Source: an uncultured Tenacibaculum sp. (GTDB lineage: Bacteria; Bacteroidota; Bacteroidia; Flavobacteriales; Flavobacteriaceae). From it: a DNA stretch of 64,000 bases. Location: NCBI RefSeq assembly GCF_947499065.1, contig NZ_CANMMT010000005.1:124001-188000 (forward strand). Reading direction: 5' to 3'. The position numbers and the translations under genes are program-made. Below are positions 43,849 through 52,879 of the stretch, one piece after another. Each line of letters opens with the position of its first letter. Position 1 is the first letter of the stretch. The notes beneath the pieces are model-generated. The model had not been told where the DNA came from, ran no database searches, and was given only the letters and a program-made list of their open reading frames with translations.

Positions 43849-43871
43849 AAAAAAGCGGGTAGAACCCGCTT
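43849..43871 (-). terminator. Rho-independent terminator after the lipoprotein gene
   Basis: AAGCGGGT pairs with ACCCGCTT around a 3-nt AGA loop. On the minus strand it is followed by TTTTTG. It is the end of the leftward lipoprotein gene at 43893-44669. Confidence 0.78.
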
Positions 43872-43892
43872 AATAAGTATTTTGTAAGAGGT

Positions 43893-44669
43893 TTAATTAA
43901 ATCCATCGGTTCCACAAACACCAATGGATCCCCAATCGCGTGTTATAGAATCAGAACAAAGGGTATTAGAGATATTTCCTCCATAAATAGTTGCTTTAAC
44001 TTTTCTTACTTTATTAGTACAGCTAACAGGGATTATAATTTGTTGATATCCTTGTTGATTTGTATAACCTACATGATGAGAAGTATCTCCGTTTTGGTAA
44101 GTTACCGTAAAGAAAGAACTTGTTATAAGCCATCCTGGATTTGTAGTTGTAGTTGTGTAGAAGATAACATTTTCATCTCCCAAAAGATTACGTTCATAGA
44201 TACCATTGGTAATAATACCACAAGTTGGAGTTGGAGTACCTCCACATTTTAATATTTCGAGTATCACAGTACAACTTGGAGATTCAGAATTGACAGCGGT
44301 AATAACACCTCCTGTAAAATTACTTCCAAAATTTAAAGAAACAGTATTGGTTCCTTGTCCGCCTGCAACAGAAATATTACCACTAGTTACTGTCCATGTT
44401 ACATTATTAGAACCAGCATAGGTATAGGTTAGTGTTTGATTTGAAGAAGCACACTTTGGACCACTTACTCCACATCCAGCTATGTTGGAAAAACCTTTAG
44501 CGCTTTTTGATTGTGATGCTTTACCTTGAATTTTTCCAGGGAAGAATGCTTGGTTGTTATCAGAAGCTTCAATTATTTGAGGTTTTAGTTCAATATCGGA
44601 AGTTTCTGAACTACAAGAAGAAAAAAAAGAAATAGAAAAGATGATTAATAATAACAGTAATTTTTTCAT
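43893..44669 (-). CDS. Lipoprotein with PKD-like domain
   Basis: Lipoprotein signal MKKLLLLLIIFSISFFSSCSS (lipobox FSSC). After a Lys/Ser-rich linker, a PKD-like beta domain is seen (~75-140): KCASSNQTLTYTYAGSNNVTWTVTSGNISVAGGQGTNTVSLNFGSNFTGGVITAV. Such tandem PKD-like folds occur in surface lipoproteins of Flavobacteriia. The C-terminal ~100 residues contain four Cys, maybe disulfide-bonded. Function unknown. Its upstream element nearly equals that of the lipoprotein at 34497. Confidence 0.68.
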   Translation of the reverse strand: MKKLLLLLIIFSISFFSSCSSETSDIELKPQIIEASDNNQAFFPGKIQGKASQSKSAKGFSNIAGCGVSGPKCASSNQTLTYTYAGSNNVTWTVTSGNISVAGGQGTNTVSLNFGSNFTGGVITAVNSESPSCTVILEILKCGGTPTPTCGIITNGIYERNLLGDENVIFYTTTTTNPGWLITSSFFTVTYQNGDTSHHVGYTNQQGYQQIIIPVSCTNKVRKVKATIYGGNISNTLCSDSITRDWGSIGVCGTDGFN

Positions 44670-44767
44670 AGTTAAAGATTTAAAAGTTAGTTAAATAAAT
44701 GTTAGTTGTGTTGCAATACTTTTTAGAGTACAAACAAACTTAGCATTAAATAGGATGGTAACCTTAT

Positions 44768-44799
44768 AAAAACCCGTACATAAAGTAAGGGCTTACCTT
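44768..44799 (-). promoter_or_regulatory. Shared upstream element, copy 2
   Basis: AAAACCCGTAC, then ATAAAGTAAGG, then GCTTACCTT on the plus strand, with about four differences from 34580-34610 over 31 nt. It lies 99 nt before the start of the leftward lipoprotein gene. It contains the palindrome GTAAGGGCTTAC. Confidence 0.55.
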
Positions 44800-44941
44800 G
44801 TTTTTAGGTTAATGGAATTACTTAACTATTTTAAGGAGCATAGAACAACGTAAAACTAAAAAAGGAGTTTAGTTAAAAATTGACTACTTTTAATATTTCC
44901 TAATCTTAGGAAGAAGGGAGAGAACATTAAAAAAAAATTGA

Positions 44942-45892
44942 ATGAAAGATATTGATAGAGAAGATATTCAGATAATTGCCCAGCATAGCAATTGGTCTGA
45001 AAGAAGTATTCAAAAGATATTGAATACACAGGTGTATCACGATAAAACATCTTGGCAACAGTTTCTGAGATTGTTTTTTATGAGTTTGGGTGTTGGTTTT
45101 ACTACCGCGGGAATTATTTTCTTCTTTGCCTATAACTGGGCAAGTATGCACAAGTTTTTTAAACTAGGTTTAATAGAAGGTGGAATTTTATTACTCACCC
45201 TAGTTTTAGTAGTGGCTAAAATACCGTTAGATATAAAGAAAATAATACTAACAGGAGTTTCTATATTGGTAGGAGTGCTGTTTGCTGTATTTGGACAGAT
45301 TTATCAAACGGGTGCCAATGCCTACGACTTTTTCTTAGGCTGGACTATGGCTATTGTTATTTGGGTAGTCATTTCAAACTTTGCTCCTTTATGGTTGGTG
45401 TTTATAACGCTCATCAATACAACTCTTATTTTATATGCAGAGCAAGTAGCTCAAGACTGGTCAGAAATTTTTGTGTTTGCTTTGCTGTTTTGTATCAATG
45501 CACTGTTTTTAATTGCGTTCTTATTGGTAAAGAAAATAAATGAACAGATTAGTGTACCCAGCTGGTTTACCAATGTATTAGCATTGGCAGTGGTCTTCTT
45601 TAGTACCGTAGGGATTGCAACAGGAATTTTTGAAAGAAACTCGGAAGCTTTTTGGGTGTTAGTACTATTAGCAACAGGATTGTATGGAATAGGAGTTCGA
45701 TATGGGTTGAAAGAAAAAAGTGTTTTTTACCTTTCAATAATTGCATTTAGCTGCATTATTATTTGTTGTGCACTGCTTTTAAAAATAACAGATGTGGAAG
45801 GAATGTTTTTCTTCCTGAGTCTATTTGTTATTGCAAGTGTAAGTGTTGTGATTAAAACCTTAACAGATTTGAAAAAGAAATGGAAGAATTAG
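44942..45892 (+). CDS. DUF2157 membrane protein
   Basis: The N-terminal ~40 residues are helical and soluble (QIIAQHSNWSERSIQKILNTQVYHDKTSWQQFLRLFFMSLGVGFT). Eight to nine membrane helices follow, starting with the family motif GIIFFFAYNWASMHKFFKLGLIEGGI. The gene is the first of a conserved trio with DUF4401 and GDYXXLXY proteins, found together across Proteobacteria and Bacteroidota. The trio's function is unknown. Its 3' end overlaps the next gene by 13 nt. Confidence 0.85.
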   Translation: MKDIDREDIQIIAQHSNWSERSIQKILNTQVYHDKTSWQQFLRLFFMSLGVGFTTAGIIFFFAYNWASMHKFFKLGLIEGGILLLTLVLVVAKIPLDIKKIILTGVSILVGVLFAVFGQIYQTGANAYDFFLGWTMAIVIWVVISNFAPLWLVFITLINTTLILYAEQVAQDWSEIFVFALLFCINALFLIAFLLVKKINEQISVPSWFTNVLALAVVFFSTVGIATGIFERNSEAFWVLVLLATGLYGIGVRYGLKEKSVFYLSIIAFSCIIICCALLLKITDVEGMFFFLSLFVIASVSVVIKTLTDLKKKWKN

Positions 45893-46956
45893 CGAATAAA
45901 AAGGAACTGTTAGAAAGTATTCGTTTGAGTGAAGACAAAGATTTTACCTATAACGAACAAGCGATTTTAGACAGTTATTTAAAAAAAGAAGAAAACAAAT
46001 CGGGCTTAGCAATTAAGATACTTACCATTTTAGGAAGTTTTGTAGCAATGTTAGCATTTATAGCCTTTTTAGGAATAGCTGGTTTTTACAGTTCTGAAGC
46101 TGCAATGATATTTTTAGGCGGATTGTTTATAGTGCTTGCTGTTGTAACTAATGTAGTAAAGGATAACCTTATTTGGGATACCTTTAGTGTTACAATATAT
46201 ATAACGGGATTTGTAATGCTTGTTTTTGGCTTGTCTGGTATGCGAATGAATGAAGATATGATATCCATACTCGTTGGCTTAATAGCTTTTGTGACTTTAG
46301 TAATTACACAAAACTATATCTTATCGTTTATAGCTATACTTACCGTAAATGGAAGCTTTTTGTCTTTATTGTTAAATACAAAGGTTTACGATTTTATTCA
46401 TATATATGTTGGAGTGATGGCTTTAATGCTAAGCTATGTGTTTTTAAAAGAGGCAAGAATATTATCATCCACAAAGAAGCTAGCGAAACTATACAATCCA
46501 CTTAGGATTGGTGTGGTTGTTTCCTTTCTAATAGGTTTGAGTATGCTAGGGAAGAAAGGAGCAATAGCATTGAATGAAAATTACATTTGGATTTCCTCGG
46601 TATTATTTATCATCATAGGAATGTATATTGTACATGTGATTATCAAGGTGCACCAAATAACACTAGCTAAAACCAAGACAATATTATATGTGTTAAGCTT
46701 TTTAATATTACTGTCAACTATATTCTCACCAGCAATATCGGGAGCTATCATATTATTGTTACTTAGCTTTTTAGTTAATTATAAAACAGGGCTGGTTATA
46801 GGAATCGTAGCTTTAATCTATTTTGTTTCGCAATATTATTACGACTTGAGCTTTACTTTACTAACCAAGTCTATACTTTTATTTGTATCGGGCGTGCTGT
46901 TTTTAGCGTGCTATGTATTCACCACAAAAATGCTAGGAAATAATGAAGAAATATAA
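45880..46956 (+). CDS. DUF4401 membrane protein
   Basis: About ten membrane helices after a short acidic N-terminus (ANKKELLESIRLSEDKDFTYNEQAILDSYLKKEEN). This matches DUF4401, the second member of the DUF2157-DUF4401-GDYXXLXY module. The GDYXXLXY gene start overlaps its 3' end by 14 nt. The tight overlaps suggest that the three work as one membrane complex. Function unknown. Confidence 0.82.
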   Translation: MEELANKKELLESIRLSEDKDFTYNEQAILDSYLKKEENKSGLAIKILTILGSFVAMLAFIAFLGIAGFYSSEAAMIFLGGLFIVLAVVTNVVKDNLIWDTFSVTIYITGFVMLVFGLSGMRMNEDMISILVGLIAFVTLVITQNYILSFIAILTVNGSFLSLLLNTKVYDFIHIYVGVMALMLSYVFLKEARILSSTKKLAKLYNPLRIGVVVSFLIGLSMLGKKGAIALNENYIWISSVLFIIIGMYIVHVIIKVHQITLAKTKTILYVLSFLILLSTIFSPAISGAIILLLLSFLVNYKTGLVIGIVALIYFVSQYYYDLSFTLLTKSILLFVSGVLFLACYVFTTKMLGNNEEI

Positions 46957-47431
46957 ATGGATACTCATTCTTTTAAACCTTGCTATTTTATTAGTATTGT
47001 TTAATCGATCAATTTTTCAGAAAGAAGCCTTATTAGAAAAAGGACAATTGGTTTTGTTTGAATTAGCTCCTGTAGATCCTCGTTCTTTAATGCAAGGAGA
47101 TTATATGAGATTGAATTATGCGATTTCAAACAACATAGATACTGATAGTATTACTAAAAGAGGATTCTGCGTAATAAAACTTACCGAGAATGGCATTGCA
47201 AAGAAAGTGCGTATGCAAGATGGTAAAGAGCCAATAAACGAAGGAGAGTTTTTAATACGATACAACTTAAAGAAATGGGGAAGACTAAGCATTGGTGCTG
47301 AATCTTACTTTTTTCAAGAAGGTGATGCTGAAAAGTATGAAAAAACTAAGTATGGAGGAATTAAAGTAGATACACAAGGAAACAGTCTTTTGGTTGGTTT
47401 GTATGATGAAAACCGACAAAAAATAGAATAA
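46943..47431 (+). CDS. GDYXXLXY-domain membrane protein
   Basis: One N-terminal membrane helix (~4-21) and an extracytoplasmic domain of ~140 residues. The signature LMQGDYMRLNYAIS holds the G-D-Y-x-x-L-x-Y motif (~50-57), and KYGGIKVDTQGNSLLVGLYDENRQKI is the typical C-terminus. It completes the DUF2157/DUF4401 trio, where it would sit on the outer side of the membrane. Function unknown. Confidence 0.87.
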   Translation: MKKYKWILILLNLAILLVLFNRSIFQKEALLEKGQLVLFELAPVDPRSLMQGDYMRLNYAISNNIDTDSITKRGFCVIKLTENGIAKKVRMQDGKEPINEGEFLIRYNLKKWGRLSIGAESYFFQEGDAEKYEKTKYGGIKVDTQGNSLLVGLYDENRQKIE

Positions 47432-47443
47432 ATACCAGATGGT

Positions 47444-47493
47444 ATATCGTCTTAAAAGCAGATAACTTCAATTATCTGCTTTTAAGACGATAT
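47444..47493. terminator. 22-bp perfect inverted repeat between convergent operons
   Basis: Arms 47444-47465 and 47472-47493 are perfectly complementary with a 6-nt CTTCAA loop. T-runs after it are short. It probably ends both the GDYXXLXY transcript and the arginine operon. Confidence 0.7.
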
Positions 47494-47506
47494 TTTAAAT
47501 TACTCG

Positions 47507-48784
47507 TTAACTATTTTCCATTTTCTGACGTATCAATTCCAAACCTAAATTCCCCATACTACCTAAATGACTGTGTTGTTTAGATCTGTCGGGAACATAC
47601 TTCCCTTGATTTACCTCATTTCCTATTTTCTGATAAGCCTCACGGAAAGGCATCCCGTTTTCTACCAATATATTGATATTGTCTACCGTAAATAGATACT
47701 GGTATTTTTCAGAAGTCAAATCAATGTCTTTGATAACAATCTGCTCAATGGCATAGTTAAAGATGAACAGAATTTCTTTCATAGTTTCCAAAGCCTGTAG
47801 CATGTTTTCTTTTAATAACTGATAATCTCTATGATAACCACTAGGTAGATTATTGGTAATTAAAAGCATTTCGGATTGCAAAGCCTGAATCTTATTGCAT
47901 TTACCACGGATAAGTTCAAAAACATCGGGATTCTTTTTATGTGGCATAATACTACTCCCAGTGGTAAGTGTTTCAGGGAAGGAAATAAAATCAAAATTCT
48001 GACTCATATACAAACAAATATCCATGGCAAAACGAGCTAAGGTATTGGCTAAGCTACCAAGAGCCATGGCAACGGTGCGTTCGCTTTTTCCTCTGCTCAT
48101 TTGAGCGGCTACAACATTGTACTTTAAAGTAGCAAACTCAAGTTCTTGAGTGGTAAAAACTCTATCGATAGGGAAGGAGCTACCATAACCAGCTGCCGAA
48201 CCTAATGGATTTTGATCAACTACTTTTAATGTTGCATTTAAAAGATACACATCATCAATTAAAAGTTCAGCATAGGCAGAAAACCATAAGCCAAAAGAAG
48301 AAGGCATGGCTACTTGCAAATGCGTATAACCAGGTAGTAAAGCTTCTTTATGAGTATCAGCCAATTGGAGCAGGGTATCAAAAAAGGATTTAGTCAAATG
48401 ATTGATTTCTTGTAAGTTCTCTTTATAATATAAATGTAGAGCGACTAACACCTGATCGTTTCTAGAACGAGCAGTATGTATTTTCTTTCCAACATCACCG
48501 TATTGTTGGGTGAGTTCAAATTCTATTTTAGAATGTACATCTTCAAAGTGTGCTTCAATGGTAAAAGAGTTGTTGTTGATTTGCACAAGTAAGGCCTCTA
48601 ATCCCGCAAGTAATTGTTGAAGTTCATCAGCGGTTATGATGTTGATGCTATGCAACATTTTAGCATGCGCTATAGAAGCAAGTACATCGTATTTCGCAAT
48701 ATGCAGGTCAATTTCTCTGTCGTTACCTACGGTAAACAGTTCTATTTTATGGTCTATATTGGTTCCTTTATCCCAAAGTTTCAT
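47507..48784 (-). CDS. argH: Argininosuccinate lyase
   Basis: Last arginine step: cleaves argininosuccinate to arginine and fumarate. Fumarase-superfamily signature GSSIMPHKKNPDVFELIRGKC (~270-290) holds the catalytic Ser. The N-terminal DKGTNIDHKIELFTVGNDREIDLHIAKYDVLASIAHAKML, EDVHSKIE and ARSRNDQV motifs are intact. Length 425 aa. Last gene of the leftward arg operon; a 174-nt gap with degenerate repeats separates it from argE. Confidence 0.95.
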   Translation of the reverse strand: MKLWDKGTNIDHKIELFTVGNDREIDLHIAKYDVLASIAHAKMLHSINIITADELQQLLAGLEALLVQINNNSFTIEAHFEDVHSKIEFELTQQYGDVGKKIHTARSRNDQVLVALHLYYKENLQEINHLTKSFFDTLLQLADTHKEALLPGYTHLQVAMPSSFGLWFSAYAELLIDDVYLLNATLKVVDQNPLGSAAGYGSSFPIDRVFTTQELEFATLKYNVVAAQMSRGKSERTVAMALGSLANTLARFAMDICLYMSQNFDFISFPETLTTGSSIMPHKKNPDVFELIRGKCNKIQALQSEMLLITNNLPSGYHRDYQLLKENMLQALETMKEILFIFNYAIEQIVIKDIDLTSEKYQYLFTVDNINILVENGMPFREAYQKIGNEVNQGKYVPDRSKQHSHLGSMGNLGLELIRQKMENS

Positions 48785-48823
48785 TTTTTATATTTTTTAA
48801 TTTCTATCATCTAAACTCTCACT

Positions 48824-48975
48824 TAAATTTTTCGTCTTTAATCTTTTTGTCTAACTACTCAATACTCATGTCTAAAGTTTTAAGTCTTTAGTTGTTAGTC
48901 TTTAGTGAAAGTTGTTTTCACGTTTCGAGTCTTTTATCTTTTGTCTAACATCTCTAATCTAACTACTCAATACTC
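48824..48975. repeat. Degenerate short repeats between argH and argE
   Basis: An 18-nt direct repeat TCTAACTACTCAATACTC occurs at 48850-48867 and 48958-48975. The second copy overlaps the end of argE. Several GTCTTTA/GTCTAA-type 7-8-mers lie between. It looks like an intergenic repeat that expanded by slippage or was copied from elsewhere. Confidence 0.6.
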
Positions 48976-50032
48976 TCCCCAACAACTCTACATACAATTC
49001 AATCCCTTCTTCAATTTCATGAAGATAAATAAATTCATCAGCGGTATGGGAACGCTTACTATCTCCAGGACCTAGTTTTAAAGAAGGACAACTCAATACA
49101 GATTGATCAGAAAGCGTAGGAGAGCCATAAGTAGTTCGACCTAAGGAAATTCCAGCTTGAACCAAATCGTGATGCATAGGAATGGAAGAAGAATTTAAAT
49201 GCGTACTACGAGGAACAATACTATGACAAGGCGCTTCTTTTTGAAGTAAATCGACAATTTCCTGATTCGTGTACTGGTCGTTTACACGAACATCTACCAC
49301 TAAGGAAACTTCGGCAGGTACAGCATTGTGTTGTTTTCCTGCATTGATTTGAGTTACCGTCATTTTTACAGGACCTAAGACCTCAGAAGTTTTTTCAAAT
49401 TCATAGTTTTTAAACCATTGTAACACATCTATACTATTATAAATAGCATTGTTGGTGTTAGGATGAGCAGCATGACTCGGAGTTCCTTTTACAATAGCAT
49501 CAAAAACAACCAAACCTTTTTCGGCAATGGCCAGTTGCATTTGCGTAGGTTCGCCAACAATAGCCACAGCAATTTCCGGAATAATGGATAACATACTATT
49601 TAATCCGTTAGCTCCGCTGCTTTCTTCTTCAGCAGAGCCTACAAATACCAAGTTATAGGCTAAGTTTTCCTGGGCATAAAAATGAGTGAAAGTAGCCAAT
49701 AATGAAACTAAACATCCACCAGCATCGTTGCTTCCTAAACCGTATAGTTTGCCGTCTTCAACTAGTGCTTCAAACGGTTTTTTGGTATAGCCTTTATTCG
49801 GTTTTACCGTATCGTGATGTGAGTTAAGCAATAAACTTGGCTTTTGTGCATCGAAATGCTGGTTTACTGCCCAAACATTGTGTTGGTTTCTTTGAAATGG
49901 TATGTGATGGTTAACAAACCAATTTTCAAGCAAGGCAGCAGTAACATCTTCTTTAGAAGAAAAAGAAGGTGTTTCAATTAGCTTTTTTAAAAGCTCAATG
50001 GCTTCAGTGGTTAATATATCTAGTGTTTTCAT
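48959..50032 (-). CDS. argE: M20-family deacylase of arginine synthesis (ArgE-like)
   Basis: Metal-dependent M20 peptidase removing the N-acyl group, in this pathway from N-acyl-citrulline rather than N-acyl-ornithine, since ArgF' acts before it. Metal and catalytic motifs: LLLNSHHDTVKP, GLGSNDAGGCLVSLLA, GSAEEESSGANGL (base Glu), VGEPTQMQLA, and a late HTADEFIYLHEIEEGIELY. Length 357 aa. The succinyl versus acetyl group cannot be decided from this gene alone. Overlaps argB by 4 nt. Confidence 0.87.
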   Translation of the reverse strand: MKTLDILTTEAIELLKKLIETPSFSSKEDVTAALLENWFVNHHIPFQRNQHNVWAVNQHFDAQKPSLLLNSHHDTVKPNKGYTKKPFEALVEDGKLYGLGSNDAGGCLVSLLATFTHFYAQENLAYNLVFVGSAEEESSGANGLNSMLSIIPEIAVAIVGEPTQMQLAIAEKGLVVFDAIVKGTPSHAAHPNTNNAIYNSIDVLQWFKNYEFEKTSEVLGPVKMTVTQINAGKQHNAVPAEVSLVVDVRVNDQYTNQEIVDLLQKEAPCHSIVPRSTHLNSSSIPMHHDLVQAGISLGRTTYGSPTLSDQSVLSCPSLKLGPGDSKRSHTADEFIYLHEIEEGIELYVELLGRVLSS

Positions 50033-50808
50033 GAAGCTTGTATGGTAGTAAATTTAGAATTTTGTTTGTATAGCATGGCAGGTTTTCCAAGACATACTTT
50101 ATGTACTTGATGATCTATAGCATAGAAACAATTGTTTAGTTTAGGCAACATCCCATTGACTATTATTTGCTGTGATAGTAAGTCTTGGTAAGTTTCTTTA
50201 GTAAGGTGTTCTATCACAGAATCGTCATTTTCTACATTGATTAATACTCCGTTTTTTTCAAAACAGTAATAGAGTTCCGTTTGATACTGTTGTGCAAACC
50301 CTATGGCTAACTCAGCTGCTATGGTATCTGCATTGGTATTTAACAATTGTCCTTCTGTAGAATGTGTAATGGCACAAAAAACAGGCGTAATATGCTGTGC
50401 TAACAAGCTTTCTAAAACAGCGGTGTTTACTTTAACCACATCCCCCACAAAACCATAATCAATCTCTTTTACTGGTCTTTTTACTGAAAGAATCGTATTT
50501 CCATCTGCTCCCGTAAAACCAAGAGCATTGCAGGTATTCTTTTGGAGTGTTGTAACTATGTTCTTATTGATTTTTCCTGCATATACCATGGTAATTAGGT
50601 CTAAGGTTTGAGTATCGGTAATTCTTCTCCCATCGGTCATTTGTACCTTAATATTCATTTGTTCGGCAAGCTTGGTTGCTAGTTTACCTCCTCCATGTAC
50701 CAGTATTTTCGGACCTTCTATGGTTGAAAAGTGATACAAAAAGTCGTCCAAGGCTTTTGGGTCGTCAATAATATTGCCGCCTATTTTTATTATTTTAAGT
50801 GTTTTCAT
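50029..50808 (-). CDS. argB: N-acylglutamate kinase
   Basis: Phosphorylates N-acetyl- or N-succinyl-glutamate. Amino-acid kinase motifs: IIKIGGNIIDD (~6-16), ILVHGGGKLATKLAEQMNIKVQMTDGRRITD (~35-65), GFTGADGNTI, and LLNTNADTIAAELAIGFA. Length 259 aa, matching the short Bacteroidota form. The C-terminal regulatory extension of arginine-inhibited kinases is absent, so feedback inhibition by arginine is less likely. Four-nt overlaps on both sides. Confidence 0.92.
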   Translation of the reverse strand: MKTLKIIKIGGNIIDDPKALDDFLYHFSTIEGPKILVHGGGKLATKLAEQMNIKVQMTDGRRITDTQTLDLITMVYAGKINKNIVTTLQKNTCNALGFTGADGNTILSVKRPVKEIDYGFVGDVVKVNTAVLESLLAQHITPVFCAITHSTEGQLLNTNADTIAAELAIGFAQQYQTELYYCFEKNGVLINVENDDSVIEHLTKETYQDLLSQQIIVNGMLPKLNNCFYAIDHQVHKVCLGKPAMLYKQNSKFTTIQAS

Positions 50809-51746
50809 GAGGATAGGTTTTCTATAATTTTCTTCAATACTATCTGAGCTGCATAGGTTCTGTTATTGGCTTGTTGTATAACCACAGAAGCATCACTATC
50901 TAACACAGCATCTTCTACAATTACATTTCTTCTTACGGGCAAACAGTGCATAAATTTGGCGTTGCCTAAAGTTTCTTTGTTAAGCATCCAATTGGAATCT
51001 TCCGAAAGTATTTTTCCGTATTCTGAATAACTACTCCAGTTCTTTACATAAACAAAATCAGCATCTTGTAAGGCTTTTTGTTGATTGTATTCAATGGGAA
51101 TACCTTTAGTTATTTGAGGATTCAATTCATAACCTTCAGGATGTGTGATGGAAAAATCAATGTCTATTTCCGACATCATTTTTACAAAAGAATTGGCAAC
51201 TGAATGAGGCAATGCTTTGGGATGTGGTGCCCAAGACAATACTACTTTTGGTTTTTGTATGGTTTTCAACTCTTCAATAGTAATGGCATCAGCCAAGGCC
51301 TGTAGTGGATGTGCAACTGCACTTTCCATATTAATTACAGGAACAGTGGCATACTTTACAAAACTATTGAGGACTAAGTCGCTACTGTCTATTGCTTTAT
51401 CTTTTAATGAAGGAAAAGCTCTTACTGCAATAACATCAGCATATTGAGAAACTACTTGTGCAGCTTCTTTGATATGTTCAGCAGTATTGAAATTCATCAT
51501 AGTTCCGTCTTCAAACTCAAGTTTCCAAGAATCGTTTACGTTTAATACCATTACATCCATCCCTAAGTTCTTGGCTGCTTTTTCGGTACTTAATCGCGTT
51601 CTTAAACTTGCATTAAAAAATAGCATAACCAAGGTTTTATGCTTTCCAATGCTTGCATATTGATACGGGTTTTTCTTTAAAGCAATGGCTTCTTGAATGG
51701 TATTTGGAATACTTTCAAGGTCTTTTATGTTGGTATATTTTTTCAT
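50805..51746 (-). CDS. argF': N-succinyl(acetyl)ornithine carbamoyltransferase ArgF'
   Basis: Carbamoylates N-acyl-ornithine, closely resembling the B. fragilis SOTCase: MLFFNASLRTRLSTEKAAKNLGMDVMVLN (carbamoyl-phosphate site), WKLEFEDGTMMNFNTAEHIKEAAQVV, MESAVAHPLQALADAITIEE, SWAPHPKALPHSVANSF, and FMHCLPVRRNVIV. The residue that sets substrate choice in SOTCase/AOTCase (Pro90 in B. fragilis, Glu in AOTCase) is Ala89 here, which fits the succinyl form (see findings). The pathway thus transfers carbamoyl before deacylation. Length 313 aa. Confidence 0.9.
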   Translation of the reverse strand: MKKYTNIKDLESIPNTIQEAIALKKNPYQYASIGKHKTLVMLFFNASLRTRLSTEKAAKNLGMDVMVLNVNDSWKLEFEDGTMMNFNTAEHIKEAAQVVSQYADVIAVRAFPSLKDKAIDSSDLVLNSFVKYATVPVINMESAVAHPLQALADAITIEELKTIQKPKVVLSWAPHPKALPHSVANSFVKMMSEIDIDFSITHPEGYELNPQITKGIPIEYNQQKALQDADFVYVKNWSSYSEYGKILSEDSNWMLNKETLGNAKFMHCLPVRRNVIVEDAVLDSDASVVIQQANNRTYAAQIVLKKIIENLSS

Positions 51747-52879
51747 GATTGTTTGTTTAACTCGGTTATCAGTCCTTCAAAAAAGAAATCGACCTGTGGT
51801 TCTTTCAAGGTTAATGGTGGAAGGATTCTTAATAAATTCGGATTCTTGGCACTTCCTGTAAAGATGTGTTGCTTAAAGATGAGGTTCTTTCGTAAGTTTG
51901 CTATCGGAAAATCGAATTCGAGTCCTAACATTAAGCCTCTTCCTTTTAGCTTTTTTATTTGAGGAATTGTCGCTGCTTTTTGTTGAAAGTAGGCTGAAAT
52001 ATGCTTGGCATTTTCTAATAATTGTTCTTGTTCTAAAACAGTTAAAACACTTAACGAAGCTGCGCAGGCTAAATGATTACCACCAAAAGTAGTTCCCAAC
52101 AAACCATAAGATGCTTTAATACTTGGGTGAATTAAGATACCGCCAATAGGAAATCCATTTCCCATTCCTTTTGCCATAGAAATAATATCGGGTTGGATTC
52201 CGTGTTTTTGAAAGGCAAAGAAATCACCAGTTCTTCCAAACCCCGATTGTACTTCGTCTGCAATCAATACTGTTTGATACTTTTTACATAAGTCAGCCAA
52301 ACCTTGGTAAAATGTTGTAGAGCTTTCGTCTAAACCACCAACTCCTTGAATACATTCAATAATAACAGCACATACATCGTCTTTTTGTAATGCTTTTTCT
52401 ACGGCTGTTAAATCACCCAATTGGCAAAATTCGACTTCTTGCTGTGCGTTGATAGGTGCTACAATCCTAGTGTTATCAGTAGCAGCAACAGCAGCTGAGG
52501 TTCTTCCGTGAAAAGAGTTTGAGAAGGAAAGAATTTTCTTTTTACCCGTATGAAAGGAAGCTAGCTTTAAGGCATTTTCATTAGCTTCGGCTCCCGAATT
52601 GCATAAAAACAATTGGTAATCCTTACAATTAGCTTGTTGTGTTAATTTCTTAGCCAAAGCTTCTTGTAATGGATTCTGAATAGAATTGCTATAAAACCCT
52701 AAATCGCTTAATTGTTTTCTAATGTTTTGTACATAAGTAGGATGGGAGTGCCCAATAGAAATAACAGCATGCCCTCCGTATAAGTCTAAATATTCGGTAC
52801 CGTTTTTATCGTATACAAAAACATCTGCTGCTTTTACAGGGGTAATGTCAAACAAAGGATATACATTAAATAAACTCAT
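51743..52879 (-). CDS. argD: Acetylornithine/succinylornithine aminotransferase
   Basis: PLP-dependent class III aminotransferase making N-acyl-ornithine from the semialdehyde. YPLFDITPVKAADVFVYDKNGTEYLDLYGGHAVISIGHSHP is the typical N-terminus. NSGAEANENALKLASFHTGKKKILSFSNSFHGRTSAA holds the PLP phosphate-binding site. ADEVQSGFGRTGDFFAFQKHGIQPDIISMAKGMGNGFPIGG supplies the PLP Lys (in SMAKGMG). Length 378 aa. Overlaps argF' and proC by 4 nt each. Confidence 0.93.
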   Translation of the reverse strand: MSLFNVYPLFDITPVKAADVFVYDKNGTEYLDLYGGHAVISIGHSHPTYVQNIRKQLSDLGFYSNSIQNPLQEALAKKLTQQANCKDYQLFLCNSGAEANENALKLASFHTGKKKILSFSNSFHGRTSAAVAATDNTRIVAPINAQQEVEFCQLGDLTAVEKALQKDDVCAVIIECIQGVGGLDESSTTFYQGLADLCKKYQTVLIADEVQSGFGRTGDFFAFQKHGIQPDIISMAKGMGNGFPIGGILIHPSIKASYGLLGTTFGGNHLACAASLSVLTVLEQEQLLENAKHISAYFQQKAATIPQIKKLKGRGLMLGLEFDFPIANLRKNLIFKQHIFTGSAKNPNLLRILPPLTLKEPQVDFFFEGLITELNKQS

